A program made the position numbers and the translations under genes. A DNA stretch of 64,000 nucleotides from Neolecta irregularis DAH-3 (taxonomy: Eukaryota; Ascomycota; Neolectomycetes; Neolectales; Neolectaceae). The DNA lies in the NCBI GenBank assembly GCA_001929475.1, contig LXFE01000126.1:62001-126000 (forward strand). The letters run 5' to 3'. Below the pieces are notes generated by a model. The model was not told the DNA's origin and did no database searches. It was given only the letters and a program-made list of their open reading frames with translations. Positions 11,701 to 25,045 of this stretch are shown here, in pieces. The first letter of the stretch is position 1. Each line of letters begins with the position of its first letter.

Positions 11701-14700
11701 CAGGACTGAATCGCAAAGTTCTTGAAGCCCAGCATTCAGTTTTTTGAGAGATGAGTCTTCATCGATTACATCCAATGTCTCAATTCCCGCTAGCCGCGCT
11801 GAAGAAATAACCTCAGAAATCCATTCCGAAAACGGCTGGATTATGTATTTGACCGAAGGGGTAATGGTCACAGACCTGTTGATAAAAGCAAAAATCTCCT
11901 TACAGAATGTGACAAAATCATCTATCAGAGAGAATTGAATACAAGTGCTGATTTTGAGCTCTGAAGTCGCTTGTTCCGAGAAACTCTGACAACGATCTTC
12001 AGCCACAGACTTGAAATCCTGCAACACCTCGACCAAGGATGCACAATTATCCAGTGCAATAAGATCGTTATGACGATTGATAGTCTTAATTATGTCATGC
12101 AGGTAGAGCGGGAGTAGACGACAGCATGATTTCAGATTCTCCAATTTCTCGATACATCTAGGAGCCGTAATGATTGCAGACGCATTATCTGGAGTAAGTT
12201 CTCGAATCCTTTGGATGGTTCTTTGCATAATTTTAAGATCATTGAAATTCGCAACAACAACACGTCTTTCATTAAGAACAACAGACAAAAGAAATTCAAA
12301 CATTACCGACGCTCGACGAACCTCAGAGTGCGTCAAATCTGTTGAATGTCCAAGGGCAGCAGCACGACATCGCGGAATACTTTCGAGAATAGCAAAGAAG
12401 TATTGACTCATCCTCTCGCTTTGTTTGTCAAGATGCGATAAAGTTGCTGAAGTTTCTAGAGCAGGAAGAGAACACATAAGTTCCGCAACACTTGCCTGAG
12501 ACCTGATAATATCCGCAGAGATGTTTGATTTGATACCCCATTGTCTGATATGTTTGAGAGTATCAGCAAATAATTTATGTTTTCGGACTTTGAGATTCTT
12601 TACAGCACTCTCGTTTTCTGAATCCAGAAAGACTGGTGTCTCTTTTTGCAAAATTCTTATGTTTTCAAGTAAGGAGCCTGTAAAATTTTCGAGATGAGAT
12701 GAAATGAAAATATCACCTGAACTAACACTGTTCTGAAAGATCTTGCGCATTCTGCTGATTGTAGGTTTGATTTCAATCAGCCTTGAAGGTCGATTGTTTG
12801 ATTTGAGGACTATCTCAAGAACATGAACAGGCAATTCAGATACAACCTCTGGAATTTGGCCGAGTGATGCAATGCAGAGATTGCTCGAATTATTTCCTCT
12901 TGTTTCTAGAACAATACCGACCTCCAAGATTGTCGAAAGAGGTTGTTGTAAGACTTCTTGATACTTCCTTACAACTTTGTAAAGGCTGTAATGCGATTTC
13001 TTGGAGCTTTCTCTGAGAGCAAAGACATTTGTATCTCGCCAACTTGCTAATTTGGCAACCTCGGATATGTCTTTCTCCAGGATCTTCCGTTGCTCTAGAA
13101 TCGAGCTCTGGACCTGATGCAGAAACTGGGAGTAAAGGTGAGTGATATTTCCGAGCATATCGGCTATCTTTCGAAACTCTGGGTACAAGGTTTGATAGAC
13201 ACTGGCATGCTGCCAGAAAGCTTGAACGATTCGCAGGCGAGTTTCGAACTGACCCTTGTTTGAGGATTGAAGTAGACTATTGACAACGCCTGAAAGGTCC
13301 AGAATATGGGAACTCAGGTCGGAAGAAGAATCTTCAAGAATTTGCAAGGGATTTCGGACACAACTCTCGTATAGATTATACCACCATTTTGAGGCACTCT
13401 CTCTGCAATAGTGATCTTCGAGGTCAAATAGCTGTGACCAAGAATTGAGCTCTAATCGCCGCCATTTTATAATGAGATCCCGAAGTTGCGTTTGGCGTTC
13501 ACTGATGGAATAGTGTCGGCTTGCAACTTTCTCCCAGTCGTCTAACATAAAGAACAAACGCTCAAGCTTCGATAAGAAGGCGGCCAGAGGAGAACTTTCC
13601 GGCATGTCTAAGAGAGCTTGACAAGAGATTTGCGCATCTTGAAGAGTAGCATGTTCCGGCCAAAGGTCCAGAAGAGGTTCTAGATCCGCATCGAGCTTTA
13701 GCAGGTGAGATCGCAAACTTTCTGCTTCTTCAAAGTTCGGATCCTTATAAAAGCTATATGGGCGTTGTGTACGACGAGATTTCAAGGGCGATAAATAGCT
13801 GGAATGGTTGATAATAGCGATTTGAACTATGAGCGGTTCAATGCTTGGGGTAATTCCAATAGGATCGATTTGGATTGCATCACAAAAGATCCTTCTGCTG
13901 TCCGCCAAAATCCCATCGAAATCGACGAGAACGGGATCATACAGTTCGCCGAAAAGTTGCTCGTGTAACTTAACTAAAGCCATTGCGATATTGTCTCCGT
14001 CGGTCTCTTTAACCACAGATCCAATATCATCTTCGAAATCTGGGAACATGCCTCTTACTTTATCCTCAATAGAATCATTCTCATCTGGCACATTTCGATA
14101 CAGACTATTCGCAGCAGCAGCCTCTTCTTTTTCTATTTGGATTTTCAGAGTATGATGCTTGAGGAATCGGATAAAAGGTTGTTCAGAGTAGCAAACTTTC
14201 TGGGTTTGTGATAGTGTCCTTTTAAAACTGTCTTTCGCCAAATGTACAAGCCAGTATGTTTCTCCGAATAGGTTTGTATCCAATCCAGTCGCTAAACCAA
14301 GGACATCTGCTCGGGTCGATGATGAAGCCAAGATATGTGGAATTGATAACAGATCCTGAAAGATGCAGCCGCGATCATTACGAATTAGCTCGTTCTGTTT
14401 CCAAATTGTTCCACAGGCCACGAGAGACACACCAAGAATCAGCCGCTCAACCATTTGACATAAGGGCTCTAGTAAATCGACGTAACTGGCGTAGTCTTTT
14501 CGTAACTTGTCAACAAAATGGTTCCAAGTCTGACGGAACATTTTCGTCTCCAGAATAGCATTTTGCCGACCCGAGCAAAGGTTCTCTACAAGATTTTCGA
14601 CTAAAGATGATGTGACTACAATTGACATGAAATTTTCAATATCCTGGTATATAGAGGCGATTTGAGGTTTCCGAGGACGATAACGATTGACAGTCAAAAT

Positions 14701-17700
14701 GGGGGATTGAGGACTAAGTTCTTCGATTCTTTGCCCCAGCAGGTCAATAGTTGGACTTGACGAAGACCCACTAATATTGAATTCTACCCAACGACGTACT
14801 TCAAGCTCCTCACGAAGACCGAAGCATTTATGTTCGTAAATATGATGCTCAACAATCGCCTCCATTGCCGGGTCGTAGGGTTTGTCCGGAACATATAAAA
14901 GCAATAGGCTTTTTGAAAATTGAATAGTAGCTTGACCAGATAAATATAATCGTTTGGAATATTCCCTTTCAGCCACGAAGGCCTCTATAAATCCGATAAC
15001 CTTTGAGAAGTGACTTAGCCAAAGCTTTGAAAAGTATTTTGCTGTAATACTGACGAATGGTATTTGTTGAATGACTAGGCATATTTGAACGATATCCTCG
15101 CTTCTAGTGCTTTGTAGGTTTGACATAGAATCGAGAAATGTCCATTTATCTGAACTCTCGAGTTCTTGGGGTGGGATTTCTAGATGAAGCTTGATAATCT
15201 GTCACGTTATCTATAAGATTCGTAAATCATGCATACTTGGATAAAGTGAAGTAAGATTGAGAGCAGTAAGAAATCCAGCTTGTCAGAACACATAGACTCG
15301 GTAGATCGTGCTATTTCCCGACCGAGAAGAGCGTACTGAAATCGTGCATCATGAGTGTATCGTAACGAATGGCTCTGATTTCTGCTGCTGCACATTAACA
15401 ATGCTAAAATAAATTCAAAACACACTGATTCTTCAAAAAGAGTGAGAGTGCTTCTCCATTCAGCCAGTCAGCCAGATCGTCCCGAACTCTCTAAATTATT
15501 AGCGTGTGAACGAAAGACTTGGAACTACCTTCGAATCAGACATGAAATTGGAGGTTTCAGGTCTATTGAGAAGGAACAGTAAGATTGATTTATCCTTTGA
15601 GAGCACTGGAACCTTAGTTTATACAGAGCTCATTTGAGTACCCGCAGATAACACTTCGGTAGACGAAATTCCCGAGAGATGTAAGAGCTCCATAGTTTCT
15701 GATTTCAGAAGTGTGTCCTTAATCTTCAACTTCAATTTGATAAAAGAAAATTACATTTGAAAATTTTGAATGTAGCATTTGGTACTGCACCAAGGTGCGA
15801 AATGCCTGCGTTTGTAAAACGGAAGTCTCTCTTGGGATGATAACGCTCACTAGCTGTGCAGTGAGATCCCTGATAGACTAGAATATTAGCATAATTACCA
15901 GAGAGTGAGGTTGACTTTGAACAGACCGTCTGAATCGTGCAGAATTTTGGATGAACATTGAGATTCGATAATAGCGGCTATGAATGTCCTCTTCGCCTGA
16001 ATCACCATGTTGAGATCTTGTAATGAGAGAGGTACATATGTCATGATAAAACCTAAAGAAGAGGAGGCAGCTCTTTCAAATTGACTCAACAGTTGTACTG
16101 AGTCATTGAAGAACACCCAGGCAGCTTCATTTGTAGGTCGCTCAATACGAAAAGCTGACCATATACACTTCATAGAAAATCCTCTATTTAACTTCAATGT
16201 CTGAGAGAATTCGTTGAGTGAACTCAGAAGGTCAAAAATCAACGGCGAAGTTTGGGCTTCATTATTTCGCTGAAGACTGTCTTCCAGTACCTTGCGGTAT
16301 GTGTGTAAATGACTGGGATTGAAGTTTTCGGATGCTGCGTTTTCTAGGAGATGTCGGAGTATGATGAGGAAATCTTCAAAGGCATTGAGTTCAAGCTGAC
16401 AGTTAACGTTAGAAGGAATATTGGGGTTACTCGTGTCGCACACTCATATCTTCTTTGGGATAACCAGTTATTCCCTTTAACAACAACAGAATTAATAAAC
16501 TTTGCTAATTCAGGGGACTCATATGCCTGAGGAGTCGATGATTGTGGCACTTCTAATAGTGACAAGGATCGTTCGAGAAAAGTCATTCTAGAAGGTATTT
16601 TTCTTCGAGATTGTGAAAGATATTGTTCCATCAAATCTGAAATGGATTTCCATAAACAAAGAATCTCATAGACGAGGGAAAGGTCGAAAGAACGAACATG
16701 CAATTGACAATCGGCGGATAAAGGTGCAATGATATATGGATTATTGATTGAATTAATCGACTATAAAAACAACTATCAGTACAAGACATAAAGCTTGGCT
16801 GTGAAAAGCCAAAATGACGCACCTGTACTAGCATGTAAGAAGCAGGCAATTTGAGATACCTCTGAACTTCGGAATAATGTTTCTGAATATCTTCAACGAA
16901 TGGATGTTGAGTTAACATTTCATATAGAGTGCCTATTTGAGTGAATTGCAGTTCTGAAGAACTTTTGAGCCAGTTTTGGAACATTGTGTTCCTCGAATGT
17001 GGAAAGAACTCTGTGAGGTTTCGAAGAAGCTTATTGACCACAGACTCATTTCTCATTTGTGATCCAAAAGACACAAGGCTCCTTTCAAGAGATTGAATTC
17101 GATAGAAATCAGACTCAATTTGACCTGCATAACATTTATCAGGAATTTCATCGATCAAGATTTGCGGAATGAATATTTCAATTCCACGATTTCGCATGGC
17201 TCTAGATAATTCGCCATATCGTGGGTTGATCGTGAGGAAGAGTCTAAAATTCTTATGAGGCACGACCACCCTTGGTTGACCATCGGCTTCATTTCGCTCG
17301 TTGACAGTTAGATAGCCCTTCGGTTCTAAGAGGGAATTCAATCGATCAAGTACTGATGAACTGCAGAGATTTGCATTATCTAGGACCAGCCATTTTCCTT
17401 GTTCGACAGCCCGAAGGAGAATTCCATCAAGCCATTCGAACCCGGTAAATGAAGGATGTCTGATAGAGTGATGGAGGGTTCGAGCTCGAGCAGCAATAAC
17501 TTGATCTGCCGAACCAGATGATGTTTCGAAAACCATGGCTAAGTGCAGAAGCAACGCTGATATCTTGTCCAACTTGAATGAATCGCTGTAGAAGGCAGTT
17601 GCAAGGACATCGAATGCTATTGAAGAATCTTGAATAAATGCGGATGAAACAAGGCTTTTAACAACAGAGTCTTTCGTATCATCTAGAAATTGTCGGACTT

Positions 17701-20700
17701 GACGAAATATATCTACCTGTTCAAAACCTCCAAGGAGATCCATTGTGTCGATGTCATTGTTGAGAGAGAATTCCTCAAGGTTGGCACCGACAATTGACGA
17801 AAGCACTCGAATCATAGTCGTTTTCCCCGAGCCAGATGGTCCGACGAGAATGACAGGCCATCTTTGCTGGATACACAGCATCATAAGCTCAAGAGGTAGC
17901 AATTGTGAAGTAAGTGGAGAATAAGACACCACTGGGGACTTCAGAACATGTTGAGATCTTTCCAGAATGCTATGACCAACTTGAAAGGCATCTTTTGTCA
18001 TGTGATGATGCATATTTCGAGGTGTTGGTGATGTACCAAAGGATTCTGCGCAAAGATCATCGATATGATTTCGATCGACGTCATTTCGAAACCTTTGCTT
18101 GATAACAACATCGAGGAAGTCAAGAGGTGATTGCCACTGAATGAAACCACTCTTACATGACAAAAGATCAAGCCAACGCATTGCATCGCGCAAATTAAAC
18201 TCCCAAGGAGCCCCATCATGACCAAAGAGTTGTTCTATGACAGTTTTTCGTCCCAGAAGAGTCATAAATTCGATGATCTTAGCGATAATAGACTGATCGA
18301 TTTGAGGATAGACATGACAACAAATATTCATCATGTCTGTTTGTGTTAATGGTTCTACGTATACAACAGTAAACCTGTTGATGAATGATCTGGGCAGGCC
18401 TTTCCTGCCGCCTCCTTGATCATGAGGATTTTGAGCAGCAAACACACGGAATTGTGGATCACAGTTGAATGATCGATCAAGCTCGGGAATATATGCCTCA
18501 CCTCGATGATCAAGACAAGAATTTAATCCTTCAAGCACAGATTGAGAAGCCAGGTTCATTTCGTCAAGAAGAACCCAATGACCCTGTTGCATGGCCTGCA
18601 AGAATGGCGCATTCCTCCAGGTAAACTCACCGTTCTGCCCGCCTTCTACTGGGACGTCTGATCCGAAGAGGTCTATAAGATCTGTCTGCTCCGAAAGGTT
18701 AATTCGAGTAAGGGGATATCCAGCGGCGGCTGCAATTGCTGAGATTAAACTCGTTTTCCCGACTCCAGGGCTTCCCTCAAGCAAAACAGGCTTTCGAACA
18801 TGCAATGCTCGAGCAACTCGCATAGCATTAAGCGCAGTTGTCGATGAATTCATATTGAATGATGAAGCCTTAGGAGGTAAGCTACCTCGAGGAATCCCGA
18901 ATATCCCGATGTCAAATAAAGAATTAGAGATATTGACCACCGGTGTTGATTTGATAAGCTCTGGAATTTCGCATTGCATAATTTCAGCCAACTTGTTGTA
19001 ACATTTGGTCCGTTCAAATTGTAAGGCGTTAGGAATAGTAGTGAGTCTCGATGAAGTATTTGCACCAAGAGAATCGATCAGAACCATCGCCGCTCCAGAG
19101 AAGAAACTTGCCTGATACCCAAGAAGGTCGACGGTAGAGTTCACAAAGTGAGTCCAAGAAAGGATATCTCGTATCGAAATTACAGTCGTCATAGCTCCCG
19201 AATCATACTCGATAATGAACCACCTTGAAAATCGAACGATAAAGTTAGCATACTGAGAGACTGTAGATATCAATCGAGATTGCACGATGAATGTAATATC
19301 ATCCTCATTCGTGATAGCTGGTACCCATATTTCTGTAAATCGATTTCGTAGAGCAGGTGATAATTCTCTCTTGCCATAATCACCGCCGGGATTCATGGTA
19401 GCCAGGAACCGAAATTCATTCACAGCAATAATTTTATCAGAGTCCGTTCCTCGTTCCGCCAATACGATCGACCTTTCAGTTTCAAGGACACTATTAAGGC
19501 GTTCCAGGACGGAATCTTCAGCAAGCGAAATTTCGTCAAGAAGAAAGAAATCACCTTGCTTCATTGCTTGCACCAAACAACCGTCCTGCCATTCAAACAG
19601 TTTTCGACACTTTTTGATATTGCCTTCAACGCGAGCGATCGTTTCAAGAAGGGACACATCAATGATCTGATCAAGATTAAGTTGACGATAAGCTTTCAAC
19701 AAAGCAGATAAATCAGCGTCTGAATCTTGTTGAAATGCCAAAAGTATTGTTTTAACATCCCGACCTAGTTCAGCTTCCAATATCTGGCGGCCACGAAAGG
19801 GTCTCTGAGTGCCAATTATATCGCCGGTCTCCGTATTCTGATGGGCATTGAGGATATGCAGCTTTCTTCCAAACGCAGTTGCCAAAAATTGGCAAATACT
19901 AGTCTTCCCGCACCCCGTTTCGCCAACTAATAAAACAGGTTCTCGATATCGCAAAGAGAGTACAACAAGAGTAAACACACGCTTTAATGCTTTAGTCCAT
20001 ACCATGTTATTCTTCAAGGAATCTCTCTCCAGTTGTTGAAATTCGCGTAGATTCTGACAATTGTACAGTGTTGACTCGTCAATAATAACTTTCATAACTT
20101 TCTCAATGACCAACTTGACAGCTTGGCGTTCATCATTTCGACGGATTCGTTCAGCAAGCAACATATATCCATTCTCCGCAAGCTGTTGGTAGCCAATAGC
20201 CTCTCTACCGGCCCACCGAAACAAGTCTCTCAGCGTCGCAAAACTTTTCTTTTGTTCAAATAAACGAGTTGTTTGTCTTCTAACAGCGAGTTGCTATTTG
20301 ATCAGCTTGCCAAGTTGTTACAGAAGAAATTTACTTTATAAACCTCTACAATCTTTTTACAATAACTCGGAGCAATCTTACAACGTTCGCAAAGGATGAT
20401 TTCAAGTTCTTCCTCGGGAATATCATCGAAATGCAACTCCAAAAACCGATTTCGAAATGCTCGTGAAAGATATTTCCTTCCACCATAGAGACCAGGTGGA
20501 TTTTGTGTCGCAAAAAGCATGAAATTTGGATGTGGTTTTACGATTTCCTGAGTTTCGGGGATGTGGAGTTCTCGATTATCATCGAGTAGCCGATTTAACG
20601 CTTCGAGAACATCAGAGGGAGCAAGGTTTAGCTCGTCAAGGACAATCCAGTGTCCCTTTCGGAGGGCTTCAACGAGAATCCCTTCTACAAAAGCCAACTT

Positions 20701-23700
20701 ACCTTCATCATTCGAAACATAGGTTCCGATATACTCCTGAAGATCTGTGTGTTCATGGTTGTTGATTCTCACAAATTTGTGACCCGTTTTCTTGGCGATA
20801 TAGTCAATCATGCTAGTTTTCCCAGTAGAAGTCGGTCCTTGAATCAAGACTGGAATGCGACCAGTAGCAATCGCACGAGACAAGTTCAACATATTCTTCT
20901 TGACAAATGGAGTAATGATATAATGGCTTTGCTCTTCGATTGGAAAGTCACCTCGAGGCATCCAATAATGTTCAAATTGCACGAAATTCTGAGGAGGATG
21001 AGGACATCGAGGAATTTGGCTCAATATACTCTTAACGGCGGCCGGTGATCCCAAGAATGTCTTCTCAATAACTGAACGAACTGGAATCTCGCTTTCTTTA
21101 TCGAGGAGAGTGAGAAAGGACATACAGAATCCCTCGTACAAAGATCGTCGAACACCATATATACTTGCCATATCGCAGACATACATCAAGGTTCTCGATA
21201 GTGTTCGAATGCTAAAATGGGGTTTTTGACGAGCTCCATCAACGATTTTATTTGTCTTGGCTTCATTTCGAAGGAAGGAATATAACTGCGCTGTCTCCGC
21301 GCAAATCGTTTCTTCATTGATAGTCAATCTGCCAATATACTTCTTGATAATCGCAACAAGGTCATGCATATCTTGGTCGGGTGATGCAACGTATATTTCG
21401 GTAAAGCGACTTCGTAGACCGGCAGGTAAGTCTCGTTTGCCTACATCTGTAGCAGGATTCATACAAGCGAAAACTCGAAACTCTGGGTGTGGCTTTATAG
21501 GTTCCAAATCAGCTTTGTCTGAAAGTACTATTTGTGGATTTTCTTGGAGGAGAGAAGAGATGCTTTCGATGGTATCATGGGCAGCAAGATTGATCTCATC
21601 GAGAAGTACCCAATCGCCTGCTCGAACAGCTTTGACGAATGTGCCTTCAACGAACGAAAACGCAAATCCATTTCGCGATTTTTCGAAATTCTCAATTTCA
21701 GAGGCAAAGAGTTTCCATTGAGGTAAGAGTTCCAACTGATTGGTTCTTCTTTTCTTCTTTGGGTGTGAAGTTGATTCTATGATGGCAAACTTCTTTTCTG
21801 CCATTTTTACTGAATCGCGAAGCAATACGACAAATCTGCTCCACTGTTGCTTGCGATAGACCTTTGCAACGACTTCCAAAAATGTGTTATTTGCAGTCTT
21901 GCTCCCTGAGAAAGTCTTGCTGAATAGTTGATCAAATTTTTCTTTAAGTTTGATTCCCACAGCTCTTGAATCAATGGGTTTATAACCTCCGAGAAGATCA
22001 CCGCTTTCTGTCTGTTGAGATAAATTTATAACTGTGAGGTTGTGACCACAAGTCTCTGCAAGATGTTGAATGACAGTAGTCTTTCCGGTCCCAGTCTCAC
22101 CGACTAGAAGAATCGGCTCATTTAACCTAATCGAGGAAGCAAGTTGTTCCATAAGCCGAAGTGCGTGATTCGTGTTTGCAAATGTCCGAGGTCGAAAATT
22201 CGAAGGATAACGAGGAAGAGAGGCTCTTCCAATAATAAGTTGAGTGTCTGATCGGTGATATCGTGGTACGTGCGAGGATAAATAAATACCAATTCGTTCT
22301 AATGGTAATTCCATGATTTTCCCAATCTTTTGTACAAGAAGGTATCTTCCTTCAGGATTTGGAATCATCCCTGCAAAACAATCGCAGGCTTCTTGGAATA
22401 TCCCATCGTATATATCGGCACTGATTGCAGCCCCGGCAGAAATTCCAAAAGCCTCGAATAGTGCATTGATTCGATTTGACCATTTGATGAGATCCCTAGT
22501 GGTAATCATCCGTCCAAGACCTGTTTTGCAAATTGAGAGAAATGAAGATTCCTTAAACGTTGACTGTACAACCCCAAAAACTTGTAAAACCTTTTCCGAG
22601 AAAACTCCAAATTGCGGATATCTCGACCGTACTATATCCAGCAATTCTGTATCATCTGGGTGGACAATCTGAATCCGCCTCCACAACCTCGAGCCGACAA
22701 CATTTTCGTTCCGGTCATGGTTACCCATTGTCCCAATGAGTTGAAATCCCTTGCCTGCATGAATCTTTTCTCCGCGAGAAGGAATTGACAGATACCGCGA
22801 CTCCATCAAGGGTAAAAACACACTCAACACATCGTTTGGTGCACGATCGACATCTTCAATAAGAATCCAGCTTCCACGTTGAACCGCGGTTGTAAGAATC
22901 CCATCTTTCCATTCAAAAGACCCAGGAGTTGTCGTGGAAATATACGTACCAAGCAATAACTTTGCATCGGTTTGCTCGCTGAGATGAATTCTTACGATAT
23001 CTAAGGAAATTAATCAAGATTTTCAGAGAGGAATGGACAAACCATCATATCTCCCTAGCCTTTTTGAAACCTGTTCGAGTAGAAACGATTTTCCGCTTCC
23101 AGGAGATCCATGTAATAAAATTGGTTCGTTTGAAAGAAGACCTTTTGCAATGTTTTGAACGTTCAATCTTGTCGTTGGAGTCAAGATAATTTGGGTATCT
23201 TGACAAGTTGAAAATTGAGGGAAAAGAATACCACATAGATTAACAATGTTGGGCGATAAATCCGCATCAGTGAGTCTCCGAGAATCAGTCTTAGTGAAAT
23301 AGTCAATTGTCCCATGTAATTTCTTCGCGGCGTTAATCCTACGAATTTCAAGGAGTCTGATGGAGTCAGTGATTCATCTTTATTTAGACATACGGAAGTA
23401 GAGTGAGATCTTGATTTTCTAGTCCTTCGAATTCCAGAAAAATGGATTCTTTTCCGACATGTTTTTCAAGGATCGTGTCTCTTGCGGCATCAGCGGCATT
23501 TGTCAAAATACACAATATCCGAACAACGAGGAACCGAACCGCACGATCGGGATGACGTAGAAAGGGTTGAACTGTCTGTATTCCAACGAGATTTTTAAAT
23601 TCTTGGTAATCGAATGAAAGAAGACGATGAACTGCAAGTAGAATATTTTGCAGGTATATAGCGTCAATAGCCTAGGTGCATCAGTTAAATAGAAAGAATA

Positions 23701-24105
23701 AAAGAGAGGTACAGAGATACTAGAGTCACCTGAACTTGGGGAAATATGGGAGATTTTCCGGAAAAATTGTCTGTTATCAGACAGATATCTCTGCGCGTAG
23801 AAATTCAAATCTCTGTCAATTGGTAAAATTCTTCCAAACGCGATGACAACGGCATCTGGATCTTCCACATCATTCCATCTTGCTACCAGATCTGGAAAAA
23901 TGGGCTGAAAATGATGATATATAGGAAGAGTAAGGCGGGGAGATAGTGCGAGTGTCGACATTTGTTTCAAATAGTTTGTTTTAAAACGCTTTTGCTTTTC
24001 TGAAGAAGAGAGAAAAGACGATAGTCTCTCTTCAGCAGCTGTAAGATCCAGAGATAATGGATCAGGGAATACCATCTCGGATACGATCTCGCCTGTGAGG
24101 GTCAC
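8768..24105 (-). CDS. MDN1: Midasin, giant AAA+ ATPase of 60S ribosome maturation
   Basis: Dynein-like ATPase that strips assembly factors (Ytm1, Rsa4) from pre-60S particles. About 15.3 kb, close to 4,900 residues, with roughly ten introns (for example 23712-23672, near 23040-22995, 20340-20285, 16840-16760 and 9252-9215). Six AAA modules each keep a Walker A motif, in order: GSPGSGKS (about 23,100), GETGTGKT (22,090), GPTSTGKT (20,825), GETGCGKT (19,905), GSPGVGKT (18,765), GPSGSGKT (17,840). A long helical linker follows (about 16,700-11,500), then an extreme Asp/Glu-rich tail (about 11,300-10,300) including LWNEKGEED. The last module is a MIDAS domain with the metal-binding DDSKSM motif near 9,420, ending WFAEISQH. 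Nothing is missing, so the gene looks functional. Exon 1 opens MTLTGEIVSEMVFPDP at 24105. Confidence 0.95.
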
Positions 24106-24319
24106 GAATCTTTCCCTTTTTGGTGGAGTGAAGGGAAAATTTTGGGAAATAATGAAAACTTTTCAACAAGCAAGATACACATGCCATGATTCCTGATACA
24201 TGGAAAGGTTTCTAGCGAGTATTTCTAGTTGGATACATGTGCAATGTCTAATCGACTGGTGGAATTACAAAAAGGTAAAAAGGTTATATCGCATTATTAT
24301 TCACGATAAAATTCGATAT

Positions 24320-24881
24320 TTATTGCTGAGCCTTCTTGCCTCTAACCGTCTTAACTTTAGCAGCCTTCTTTTCCTTTTGTGACAAGAGGATAGCACATGT
24401 ACGGGCAACAGCAGCCTATACATTAGTCTTTTTCCATCTCGATATGTAAACCTTTCGCAGATCAGGGCGGTAGCGTTTCCGGGTCGTAGAGTTTACAATC
24501 GCCAGGGCTACTTTTCGAGATGACTTGTGTTGTTTAAAAGTAATTTTATTCAGGGTTTTGCATGGTTTTTGACCCGTTTTACCAAAGGAGTTTTTAGTGA
24601 TGAGGGATATTCCCTTGCCTGAGGGCGCAGCGACTACTCCGATGGCCTTTTAATTAAATTTATGTGAGTAAAGGGGGGATACTTTAGCATTTGATAGGCC
24701 AGAGTGCTTGAAAGAATGCTTATTGAGCAGATTTAACGGTTCGCGGGAAAACACAACTTGGCCTGCATCTTTTCTTTTCACGATGAAAGAAGAGTTGTTC
24801 TAAGGTTAGTGCTTGTTTGAATTGCATGAATACTCGAATGCACTGCCAAACGAGATCGTGGGAAACGTTTCCGGGAGTCAT
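24320..24881 (-). CDS. RPL28: 60S ribosomal protein eL28
   Basis: Structural protein of the large ribosomal subunit. Four small exons (24881-24834, 24799-24683, 24646-24452, 24415-24320) with introns of 34, 36 and 36 nt give 151 residues. Conserved blocks are DLVWQCIRNNSSFIVKR at the N terminus, FSREPLNLLNKHSFKHSG, AIGVV and RKRYRPDLRKAAVAR. The last leads into a lysine-rich tail ending KKAQQ. eL28 is missing from Saccharomyces but present in fission yeast and filamentous fungi, so it helps place the organism. No single frame here exceeds 65 codons, so the gene is easily missed by open-frame scanning. Confidence 0.9.
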
Positions 24882-25045
24882 TATGGAATTGGTGGTGTAT
24901 CGTGGTGCGAAATGAAAGCGGATACGAAATAGCAGTCACGTATAACCACCAGAAACTAGAATTGCTCTTTGTGTTGTAAACGATATGATAAATAAAAACA
25001 AAACACAGAGGAAATATCGGAAATCCAGATATATGAACCTCGCTA

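Noticed and set aside
1-24105. UTP10 and MDN1 as decayed pseudogenes because of many interrupted frames
   Set aside because: Every break coincides with a plausible GT-AG intron and all key motifs (six Walker A sites, MIDAS) are intact.
24200-24382. 60-codon plus-strand frame near 24.3 kb
   Set aside because: It overlaps the last exon of eL28 on the minus strand, which is well supported.
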